Shown here: positions 17,301-21,512 of the stretch, piece by piece
Layout of the letters: every line of letters starts with the position of its first letter
Position numbering within the stretch: the stretch's first letter is position 1
NCBI GenBank assembly: GCA_032718475.1
Contig: JAUCBJ010001448.1
Coordinates: 1-25,039, forward strand
From: Nemertoderma westbladi
Lineage: Eukaryota > Xenacoelomorpha > Nemertodermatida > Nemertodermatidae
Length of the DNA stretch: 25,039 nt
Direction: 5' to 3'
Made by a program: the position numbers and the translations under genes
Notes under the pieces: model-generated
The model's database searches: none
The model's input: only the letters and a program-made list of their open reading frames with translations
What the model was told of the DNA's origin: nothing

Positions 17301-20079
17301 ACCGCAGTAGCACACCGGTGGTGCAGTAGAGTATAGACCCATGGTCTCGGGGTGGGCTGGTCTCCAGTCGTATTGAGTAGCCTAAATTAAATAATTAAAT
17401 TAGGGAAATTAAATAGCATAAACTGTAACAATAAAATAATAATAATAGTTTTAATTTTTTTAGCTTTGCTATATTACTAAATGTAAGCGGATTCAATTCC
17501 ATTACATTACCCACCACAAAATGGAACCAGTGGCATTTTACTAATATAGTTGGGGATACGAGATTACCAATAATAATCTCGCCTCATAACCAACTTTGGG
17601 GGGGGGGGGGGGGCGACACAAGCCCTAAAGCCACAGAGAGAGGTGAGAGGACAAACCACCTCGGAGGGAGAATACAGCTAGTAGAGGCTAGCAGCGGGGG
17701 GAAACACTCGCAGGGAGTGCCAAAGTGACAATTAGTATATTAGCCAATAGCAGGGAGGGAAGCACGTGAACAATGATAGGAAAGCATCCACTGGGTACAG
17801 AAGGCCAAGTAGAGTAAGAGGTGAAACCAATATATGTGTGTATCAATCATATATTATTCTGTATTACTGATTTACCGGTCAGTTCATATAGTTACAGAGT
17901 TGCAGACCAGTCATAGTTTATGACCGTCACCGCCACCAACATCACCAATTAATATCTGTGTATTTTCGGCTGTCATTCTGTATTGTGATATTCATTACAT
18001 ACTGATTATGTGCTATTATCATTCGGAACATTAACATTGAGAAACACAAACTCTGTTATTTTCCCCGACGGCCTTCGGCCAAAACGACCATTAGCTCAAC
18101 AGCCCCAGCAGAACGGTGACGCGTACTTAATCTAACCCGGTCGGGATCTACGATCCCGTCACACTAACCTTTATAATAATATGTATTTAGCATTACAATG
18201 AATATTTAAAAAATATGTAATGTGAGAGTCGAACTTGTGTCTCCCAACAACAGTTAAGACCCTGGCCAATAGAGACCTAAGCGATAAAAGTGATCGGTAA
18301 AGTGTGAAACACATACCACTGGAGGCAACCCGAAGGTTCCCCTCTCTTAGCTGTTACCTGTTTGGAAAGAGGGCGCTACGCCACATTAACTCCCAAGATC
18401 GAATACTCTCACTATACAACCCTTTTATTTACTCCACAGCATAACACACTAACCCAGGTTCCCAATATAGCTGCAGTTGGGCGGGCTGAAGCAACTTCCT
18501 TCGGGTTAACAGCATAATTAAAACTGGGCTGTTCCTTTAGTGAGGCTGGAACACACGACCTTCCGGTTGAGAGACTGATACTCTTACTGGGCAGTTTTTC
18601 CTTTTGTGGGTTAACAATGTTATTTTCTGTTTCCTGTGCTGTGCTGTATTTTTTAGATTTTTAATATTATAGAATTAAATATTTCTTTAGCTCTAATTTA
18701 CTTTTTATTAACTGTGGTTTGTCCTTTTTTCTTTTGTTTTTCGACTGCTACTGAATTGTAAAAACAAGTAGGAAAAACAAAAGTGTATGGGGAGAGATAT
18801 AATATAATGCAGGCAAATAATGAGAGATGTTGTACTTACTTCTCATTGAGCAATAATTATTGATCTTCAACAAAAAAGAATCAAGTACCGGTATATCAGC
18901 CTTTGTCCCTTTGCTACAAAAACCAACCCCTCCACTCCCTCCATTACATCCCCTTTTACACCCTGAACTAACTGACTAATGTTCAACTAACCACAACTGT
19001 TGCCTGTTGTTTCTCCCCTCTCATTAGCCACTCTCGCAGCCACTGACACTGCGCTGATTCGTCGTGGTTGCGTGCACACCACGTTGCATTGGTTGCCGCG
19101 CATAGCGTCTATGTAACTATCCAACACGAACTGGGGAACTTGGGTGGTCTTTCCGCACCCTGTTGCCCCGGAAACCAAGCTTACCTATAGAAGATAAAAT
19201 AAAGACTAAGGTAGACCTGGGTTTTACCGACTTTTTTAAACCCACAGTGAGCACTGAGTATATTTACATTCTACATAAAACCATCCTGGCCACCCATAGG
19301 AAGAGAACTACTTATCTCAGGTACTACAGTATTAAACTAATGAAACCCGACATGTTAATTCTCGATTTCAGGTACTCAGAGGTTTTTAAAAAATGAAACT
19401 AGGGTGGCTAGGCCATACCACCCTGGTTCGGCTGTATGGCCTTCTGGATGACTTAAAGGCATCTTAAAAATTAAAGTTATAGCACTTTATGTGATGTCAA
19501 GGGCATGGAACAAAACAGCTGTGGATTAAGAGATCACCGCTCTACCGACTTCGCTTTTAGCTAGTCGAGCAGTTAGACCCTGCTGCCCCGCATGTCCTTA
19601 TTACCTTTACCTACATGGTTATTTTCAATCATTTCCAAGAGCTCATTCCGCTTTTCCCAAACTGGTAAGCGTTTTCTACCGTCGTACAACGCTGACCTCT
19701 GCACTCTCAGTTGGTCGTCTTTTAAAGATAAATTAACAGCGTCGACGTCAACCAACGACCGACGACTAAACACGGCAGAGAAGCGATCGAAGGCAGGTGG
19801 AGGATAATTATCTGCAGACTGCGAAGGGGCGGGTTCAGAACGAATACCTTCAAGCAGTTTGGCAATCCGTGCGTCGGCGTTCCACGAGAGATTGGAAGCG
19901 TCTAGACTCCTTTTCTTAGATTTCGGCTCTCTGTTAGCGTTGTCCCGGTACCACATCCCTATTTCTTTTCCCTTCAACCCGGCCGGATGTCGTCTAGCCA
20001 TCCCGGCCCCCCGGGACGCAGCCCCAGTACTGACGGGTCGACGATTTCCGCTCTTGTATCTCCGTCCCCTTCCGCTCAT
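40..20079 (-). CDS. DHX36: DHX36 (RHAU) DEAH-box G-quadruplex helicase, complete 7-exon gene
   Basis: Family knowledge: DHX36 is an ATP-dependent 3'-5' helicase that unwinds DNA and RNA G-quadruplexes in nucleus and cytoplasm. Seven exons join in phase: 20079-19615, 19184-18992, 17381-16747, 15302-15199, 4561-4327, 2630-2177 and 1055-40. They total 3,102 nt, or 1,033 residues plus TAA (human protein about 1,008). Seen in order: RG-rich N-terminus; the RHAU-specific motif around residues 31-50 ([14 protein letters not shown]), which is diagnostic against other DEAH helicases; Walker A GATGCGKT (161-168); DEIH (263-266); SAT (295-297); [18 protein letters not shown] (479-486); QREGRAGR (525-532); the winged-helix/ratchet and OB-fold exons. 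Odd: residues about 876-947 are nine 8-residue tandem repeats. Introns are stuffed with repeats, and WDR4 is nested antisense in intron 4. Splicing is inferred, not observed. Confidence 0.95.
301..516. repeat. 24-bp coding minisatellite, 9 units, G-quadruplex-prone on + strand
   Basis: Nine exact-period 24-bp units lie within DHX36 exon 7. On the plus strand most units read TGGGGGGAGGGAACCGGAGG then GGTC, so neighbouring units supply several runs of three or more Gs with short loops (3, 1 and 7 nt). The sense mRNA is C-rich. The two units nearest the 5' end of the gene have lost the G runs (they encode SSGALHAD) and are diverged, so expansion seems to have run toward the 3' side. Confidence 0.95.
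1056..2176 (-). other. DHX36 intron 6 (AT-rich)
   Basis: No coding potential was seen on either strand. The content is AT-rich simple sequence (for example TTAATTAA runs near 1,900-1,920) plus two copies of CCGCTAGAGGGC at 1412-1423 and 1536-1547. Those resemble the CTCF core and are listed separately. Confidence 0.85.
1412..1547. promoter_or_regulatory. Pair of CTCF-like motifs
   Basis: CCGCTAGAGGGC occurs twice in the same orientation, 124 bp apart (1412-1423 and 1536-1547). It fits 11 of 12 positions of the familiar CCASYAGRKGGC core. The flanks differ, so this is not simply one duplicated block. Function is inferred. Confidence 0.25.
2177..2630 (-). CDS. DHX36: DHX36 exon 6 (winged-helix / ratchet region)
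   Basis: The acceptor ACTTTCAG|TTT CGT opens the exon. It encodes [37 protein letters not shown] and [14 protein letters not shown], all typical of DEAH/RHA helicases and closest to DHX36. The donor CAA G|GTTTGC leaves phase 1, joining GT of exon 7 to make Gly in the conserved AYQGWEEA. Confidence 0.94.
2631..4326 (-). other. DHX36 intron 5
   Basis: It has no coding content beyond the inverted-repeat element at 2964-3953. The remaining 370 bp (3954-4326) and 330 bp (2631-2963) are AT-rich with nothing recognised. Confidence 0.85.
2964..3953. mobile_element. ~990-bp element with long imperfect terminal inverted repeats
   Basis: The left arm (2964-3094) and the reverse complement of the right arm (3833-3953) share the outer block CGAGTCAATCTAGC, a central ATT(C)TA-ATTACCTT block, AAAAAAGTCTATAAAAAT and TGCGGATCA, with indels between. 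The interior shows no open frame, so this is a non-autonomous DNA-transposon-like or foldback element inside DHX36 intron 5. No target-site duplication was recognised at the edges. Confidence 0.6.
4327..4561 (-). CDS. DHX36: DHX36 exon 5 (motifs V and VI)
   Basis: The acceptor CTCCTAG|G opens the exon. It encodes [20 protein letters not shown] (motif V), [20 protein letters not shown] (motif VI, with the arginine finger of the QRxGRAGR signature) and ECYHLYSK. The donor is TCT AAG|GTTGGT, phase 0. Nearest upstream exon is 10.6 kb away across intron 4. Confidence 0.95.
4695..5095. repeat. 42-bp minisatellite, 9 full units plus a partial
   Basis: Unit boundaries recur every 42 bp from 4695 (GGTACCTAAATATCTCTCTT...). 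Only one substitution was seen across nine units (GGTACCTAAGTATC in the unit at 4989), plus a decaying tenth copy at 5073. Because 42 is a multiple of 3 the array is open in one frame, but that frame resembles no protein and is not called a gene. It ends 23 bp before the copia LTR. Confidence 0.95.
5119..5276 (-). repeat. 3' LTR of the copia element
   Basis: It is identical to the 5' LTR over its whole length, implying a recent insertion or later gene conversion. It is preceded in element sense by an uninterrupted oligo-A tract (T28 on the plus strand, 5275-5302). Confidence 0.9.
5275..5302 (-). other. Oligo-A tract in the polypurine-tract position
   Basis: Twenty-eight consecutive Ts on the plus strand are As in element sense, directly upstream of the 3' LTR where the polypurine tract should lie. 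A pure A tract with no G is unusual. It may be an expanded tract or a sequencing-length artefact. Confidence 0.6.
5380..6363 (-). pseudogene. Copia C-terminal reverse transcriptase and RNase H segment
   Basis: This is in the same frame after the TAG. RT resumes with [19 protein letters not shown] replaces YVDD of the catalytic box. The thumb and connection follow, then RNase H with [26 protein letters not shown] and [13 protein letters not shown] supplying the D, E, D active-site residues. It ends at TAA (5380-5382), 78 bp before the oligo-A tract. Confidence 0.87.
6364..8301 (-). pseudogene. Copia integrase and N-terminal reverse transcriptase segment
   Basis: This is in the same frame as the gag segment, directly after the TGA. 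It opens with the integrase zinc-binding HHCC domain (HKQFAHP ... CEICL). The catalytic core follows with [11 protein letters not shown] and the E of [11 protein letters not shown], a D,D,E triad in copia spacing. The C-terminal integrase tail and linker follow, then [32 protein letters not shown] (first catalytic Asp) and [13 protein letters not shown]. It ends at an in-frame TAG (6364-6366) 13 codons before HMDD, which would remove the RT active site. Confidence 0.87.
8302..9855 (-). pseudogene. Copia gag and protease segment (first part of gag-pol)
   Basis: The start is the ATG at 9855 (MASSSYKN), 51 bp inside the primer binding site. Residues 1 to about 190 look like a copia capsid ([25 protein letters not shown]). 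A Gly/Arg-rich basic stretch follows, then a zinc knuckle [14 protein letters not shown] (CX2CX4HX4C, near residue 317). The aspartic protease site is [14 protein letters not shown] (near 380). The frame is stopped by TGA at 8302-8304 and continues past it in the same frame. The stop sits between protease and integrase, so readthrough as deliberate gag-pol control is conceivable, though the usual copia layout has no stop there. Confidence 0.85.
9906..9916 (-). other. Primer binding site, initiator tRNA-Met type
   Basis: In element sense, one base after the 5' LTR, TGGTAGCAGAG is exactly complementary to the last 11 nt of animal initiator tRNA-Met (CTCTGCTACCA). This matches the usual priming of copia-group elements. 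Confidence 0.85.
9918..10075 (-). repeat. 5' LTR of the copia element
   Basis: It is identical base for base to the copy at 5119-5276. The inner edge ends CAACA in element sense, next to the primer binding site. A canonical TG...CA pair would bound 9918-10069. The extra six shared bases (GTAGTT on the plus strand) make the outer limit uncertain by 6 bp. Confidence 0.9.
10070..10390. other. Intron 4 spacer between copia LTR and palindrome array
   Basis: There is no gene. Two similar blocks, CAGAGGCGAGCTTTTCT near 10176 and CAGAGGCGGGCTTTTCT near 10245, form a diverged direct duplication about 70 bp apart. The rest is AT-rich. Confidence 0.7.
10391..10790. repeat. 32-bp tandem array, each unit a CTCAGCCTAGGCTGAG palindrome
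   Basis: About 12 units of GGGGAGTGTTCT + CTCAGCCTAGGCTGAG-type core + ATAACT. The 16-bp core is a perfect palindrome in several units. Variants (TAGGTTGAG, GGCTAGGCTGAG, GCAAGGCTGAG) weaken one arm in others. A short reversed piece (AGTTATCTCAGCC) follows near 10803. Confidence 0.93.
10800..11253. other. Intron 4 AT-rich spacer
   Basis: No gene, RNA or clear repeat was seen. It is strongly AT-rich up to about 11,090, then of mixed composition. Confidence 0.7.
11285..12039. repeat. Perfect 295-bp inverted repeat with 165-bp loop
   Basis: Arms 11285-11579 and 11745-12039 are exact reverse complements over all 295 bases compared. The loop is 11580-11744. The first 46 bp of the loop (TACGCCACGAACGG..., 11583-11628) recur unchanged just outside the right arm (12046-12091). 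The composite is flanked by an exact 33-bp direct repeat (11254-11286 and 12120-12152). No open frame of note is present. A foldback transposon, a hairpin-RNA locus or an assembly artefact could each explain it. Confidence 0.97.
12091..12165. repeat. 27-bp direct repeat beside the large palindrome
   Basis: ACTATCCATCGATGGCACAT plus ACACAAG occurs at 12091-12117 and again at 12139-12165. The same ACTATCCATCGAT start also occurs left of the palindrome at 11274-11286, so three copies mark its borders. Confidence 0.9.
12166..13294. other. Region upstream of WDR4 (inside DHX36 intron 4)
   Basis: No coding feature is supported. The last ~650 bp are rich in ACCGGTA, GTACAGTAC and AGGCCTAC palindromes and presumably hold the WDR4 promoter and 5' UTR. 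No TATA box was identified with confidence. Confidence 0.6.
13295..14911 (+). CDS. WDR4: WDR4, tRNA m7G46 methyltransferase non-catalytic WD40 subunit
   Basis: Family knowledge: WDR4 (Trm82, Wuho) is the beta-propeller partner that stabilises METTL1 for m7G46 in tRNA variable loops. Seen: CTALAF (129), [41 protein letters not shown] (cited in part, near 170-202), [29 protein letters not shown], and a C-terminal MYKDV...[11 protein letters not shown] helix like human LYKATFDNV. The frame is 538 codons against about 412 in human. The extra length is an acidic linker near 45-85, a Ser/Asn-rich stretch near 410-455, and 12 seven-residue repeats (233-316). The start is the first ATG of an ATGATG pair. 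The frame has no intron, unlike many-exon vertebrate WDR4, so it could be a functional retrocopy. A perfect donor-like AAG|GTGAGT (13415-13423) lies inside, but no in-frame acceptor was found. Confidence 0.93.
   Translation: MMQPFAIIIRDSWVCVASKCGLRVYDTTITTQSLLYRYDWKVSGSGDAKVPPTKPTGGECSDSDTEIPNNGHTDSVTNPTPVDHQFGIDDFAVSNSNEMVAIATSNKCVHVWLTSSWRLLCEHRESKRCTALAFTARPPERLLVGDRQGNVYLRAGLLSNQGRVLEDPPLLGHFSIVTAMVVSPNDEVVVTADRDEKVRVSRFPNSYNVRNYCLGHKQFVSHLAVLSNVHASGSDLLTSGQAKLTSGQAKLTSGPAKLTSGPDTLTSGTDLLTSGADLLTSGADLLTSGADLLTSGHDLLTSGADLLTSGHDLLTSASGDGTVILWAYNDDGLRLATWRGTVDRPFTRLEPVCGSAVTVVQDRRMSVLRARHTGSLGYQFEEVYTRDDVLDIAVYGELIGLIVCETRGDSAVSWGGSNESTESRMSQCDSNDPKMSQSGSNNSDVTHSGINSPEVSLHVVRFVNGTISDSEIRWPSDFLDDVIETATEAVREGLVDRELTDYYDMYKDVNQINLQQYYWRKSKQMRRADESDCTLVGS
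13991..14242 (+). repeat. 21-bp coding minisatellite in WDR4, 12 units
   Basis: Twelve in-frame 21-bp units encode G-x-D/A-L/K-LTS heptads (mostly GADLLTS). The sequence matches the native strand that follows ([10 protein letters not shown]), so the array looks like tandem amplification of the blade's own first strand. The five upstream units are more diverged (QAK, PAK, PDT) than the seven downstream, suggesting growth from the 3' end. Confidence 0.95.
14912..15198 (+). other. WDR4 downstream / DHX36 intron 4 end
   Basis: There is 287 bp between the WDR4 stop and DHX36 exon 4 on the other strand. No canonical AATAAA was seen here in the plus orientation, so the WDR4 transcript may run into the antisense of DHX36 exon 4. 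Confidence 0.5.
15199..15302 (-). CDS. DHX36: DHX36 exon 4 (34-codon exon, IPLHSLMPT)
   Basis: This short exon was found by searching for the missing helicase segment. The acceptor ATTTCAG|CTG is followed by [19 protein letters not shown], the segment DHX36 proteins carry before PPG(V/T)RK. The donor GAG AG|GTGAGA leaves two bases that join the first G of exon 5 to make Arg. It lies between WDR4 and the 62-bp repeat array, so WDR4 falls in intron 4. WDR4 ends only 287 bp away on the other strand, so its 3' UTR may overlap this exon antisense. Confidence 0.92.
15431..15532. repeat. Perfect 29-bp inverted repeat
   Basis: ATAGTAACAATGTGTTGGCA (start of the 15431-15459 arm) is matched exactly in reverse complement by 15504-15532, with a 44-bp spacer. 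It lies at the left edge of the block inserted into the 62-bp array. Confidence 0.93.
15600..15668 (+). ncRNA. tRNA-derived SINE head (RNA polymerase III A and B boxes)
   Basis: The A box TGGCCTAGTGG (15606-15616) fits TRGYNNARNGG. The B box GGTTCGAATCC (15649-15659) is perfect. Between them a CTCGG/TCGAG stem resembles an anticodon arm, with an eight-base loop instead of seven, so this is tRNA-derived, not a working tRNA. It runs directly into a hammerhead core. Confidence 0.8.
15661..15707 (+). ncRNA. Hammerhead ribozyme core
   Basis: CUGAUGA (15669-15675); stem II GACC/GGUC (15676-15679 with 15686-15689) with loop CAGUAA; GAAA (15690-15693); and a very short stem III ending in U-A. Cleavage is predicted after GUA at 15699. 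Stem I pairs 15663-15668 (ACCACG) with 15700-15705 (CGUGGU), six base pairs. All conserved core residues are present. The two-base-pair stem III is the minimal type-I form seen in animal retrotransposon hammerheads, which often act as dimers. Confidence 0.78.
16747..17381 (-). CDS. DHX36: DHX36 exon 3 (DEIH box, SAT)
   Basis: The acceptor TTTAG|GC opens the exon. It carries [27 protein letters not shown] (the DEIH variant of the DEAH box, as in DHX36) and [17 protein letters not shown], then the region leading to VLVFVPGW. The donor is TCG AAG|GTTAGT, phase 0. Length is 635 nt. Confidence 0.95.
18215..18290 (-). ncRNA. tRNA-derived fragment
   Basis: Read on the minus strand it has GGCCAGGGTC, an anticodon-arm-like stretch and a B-box-like AAGTTCGACTC (18225-18235). 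It is a degenerate SINE head, not a functional tRNA. Confidence 0.4.
18545..18600 (-). ncRNA. tRNA-derived fragment
   Basis: On the minus strand CAGTCTCTCAACCGGAAGGT leads into CGTGTGTTCCAGCCTCAC. That is the anticodon-arm to T-arm stretch common in tRNA-derived SINEs, with a weakened B box. It is probably part of the same repeat cluster as the fragment at 18,215. Confidence 0.4.
18992..19184 (-). CDS. DHX36: DHX36 exon 2 (Walker A, motif Ia)
   Basis: The acceptor CTATAG|GTAAGC opens the exon. It encodes [14 protein letters not shown] followed by [16 protein letters not shown], which are helicase motifs I and Ia. The donor TGT G|GTTAGT leaves a phase-1 end that joins GC of exon 3 to give Gly. 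The spacing between exon 1 and motif I matches human DHX36 residue for residue. Confidence 0.94.
19490..19572 (-). ncRNA. tRNA-Lys-like SINE fragment
   Basis: On the minus strand TAGCTAAAAGCGAAGTCGGT runs into AGAGCGGTGATCTCTTAATCC. It resembles tRNA-Lys (AGCTCAGTCGGTAGAGC ... CTCTTAATC, anticodon CUU) with a D-arm insertion, and the T arm is decayed. It sits 45 bp from the exon 1 donor of DHX36. Confidence 0.5.
19615..20079 (-). CDS. DHX36: DHX36 exon 1 (start codon, RHAU-specific motif)
   Basis: It encodes 155 codons from ATG at 20079. The start is chosen because the Arg/Gly-rich head and then the RHAU-specific motif follow at the expected distance. The exon ends ...ENNH with donor CAT|GTAGGT at 19614, phase 0. 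An in-frame extension into the intron stops soon after, which supports the donor. Confidence 0.92.
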
Positions 20080-20587
20080 TGTCAGATTGTATTGTACAGC
20101 CGTTCGCAGCTCATATAGTCTGATAGTGAGTGCTAATACTGTAATTAATACCTAATTCACATGGAACTCAGAACACCTGCGCTGCTTGTTTGTTTACACA
20201 GTACAGCAGTAGGCCTACTCAGTACTGCAGTAGCAGTACCGATTCATTAACAACGACCAAAGACCATACCGGTCCGGTACATACTGACTGTCTGACATAC
20301 AGACATAACATAACTGCATAATTAAATAAATTAATATAAAACTCTACTTAATCTGTTAATACTGCAGTACTCAGGTACTGTAACTGTAATACAATAATAC
20401 TGTAATAGGCCTCTGGGCCTACTCTTCTACCCAGATAGTGGGGAAACTGAAACTGACATCATTATTAAGATCAACCGAACCGCCACTGCGCCACCCAACA
20501 GTACTGCGTAAAGTGTGAGTAGGCCTACAGTACTGACTGCTGGACTGTACTGTCGGAATCGAGTACTGAATCGGGTGTCTCTTTGAT

Positions 20588-20639
20588 TTTAGTCTTAGTT
20601 TGATCTAATTGACTTTAGTCTTAGTTTGATCTAATTGAT
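20588..20639. repeat. 26-bp direct duplication
   Basis: TTTAGTCTTAGTTTGATCTA plus ATTGA(C/T) is present twice head to tail, differing only at the last base. Confidence 0.9.
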
Positions 20640-21251
20640 TTGAGTGTTTGAATTTCCCGCTTAACCACATAACCAGTAATCATTTACTGCACACCATCAT
20701 ATCAGCCAATCATTATTAGGCATTGTCGTCAATATCAAGCGTGCCGCTGCGGGAATATTTGAATTGACACATTGTTTTGTTTTGAAAGCCGTGCGTTTCA
20801 TTAAAATAATGGAGTATATTTATTGTGCACGATGTAATATTGGATTCTAACATGCTCATTATTTTAAATAAATATTAATTCAAATAATATAATATAATAA
20901 TAACAATAATAATCTATGTGTTAACTAAAATTTAAATTCTAATTATTGATTCATCATTGGGTACATTGTTGAATGCATAGATGTAGTGTACCGCTATATA
21001 TATCAACAAGCAGTACAATTTGACTCCATCGGTTTACCATTAGCGGTGTAGTTTACAGGTTTACTGCCGTAGGTTTCTTCATATTGAGTATATATTATAT
21101 AATATTAATTATAAAACAATAATATTAAGTAATTCAATGCGACGCTCAAAAATACACAATCAGATATACGTAGAAATTATATTTGCACAAAAATATATAT
21201 CTAGGCTGAGTAAGATTGAAATTATAAAGTAATAATTGTTCACGATTTATA

Positions 21252-21257
21252 TTTAAT
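21252..21257 (-). terminator. Candidate ARPC1 polyadenylation signal
   Basis: ATTAAA on the minus strand lies about 85 nt after the ARPC1 stop. It is a common variant signal, but in AT-rich sequence it could be chance. Confidence 0.3.
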
Positions 21258-21341
21258 AAATTATTTGTTAACTAACTATAAAATCACAATGGGTGAATGA
21301 GTCATAGTTTTTATAAGCATTCCAATATATAGGCCTATCGC

Positions 21342-21512
21342 TTATGATATTCTAAGACCTTCAATAGACTTCTCTAGTGAATCTAGATTCCATACTATCA
21401 TCTGTCCATCAGTTCCAGATGTGGATATCTTATTCACACCTTTGCTGCCTTTTGAAACGCTTCTAATTTCGTTAATTGCTGATTGGTGTTTTGTGGCAAC
21501 GCTTGTGGAAAC
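21342..21512 (-). CDS. ARPC1: ARPC1 terminal coding exon
   Basis: Acceptor TTATCTTAG|GTT; encodes the KHQSAINEIR stretch, STSGTDGQMIVWNL and EKSIEGLRIS, then TAA at 21342-21344. Human ends LESSIQGLRIM, so the C-terminus is intact. Confidence 0.95.
   Translation of the reverse strand, partial: VSTSVATKHQSAINEIRSVSKGSKGVNKISTSGTDGQMIVWNLDSLEKSIEGLRIS

Larger units (their letters stand above)
17382..18991 (-). other. DHX36 intron 2
   Basis: There is no gene. It holds a G16 run on the plus strand (17598-17613); a GC-richer block at about 17550-18167 that ends CCCGTCACA and could be a solo LTR read from the minus strand (TGTGACGGG start); two tRNA-like fragments; and AT-rich sequence to the end. 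Confidence 0.6.
20080..21341. other. Intergenic region ARPC1 - DHX36
   Basis: There are 1.26 kb between two minus-strand genes. The DHX36-proximal 500 bp hold many AGGCCTAC, CAGTACTG and ACCGGT palindromes and should contain its promoter. A 26-bp direct duplication lies at 20588-20639. The rest is AT-rich. No further gene is supported. Confidence 0.7.
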
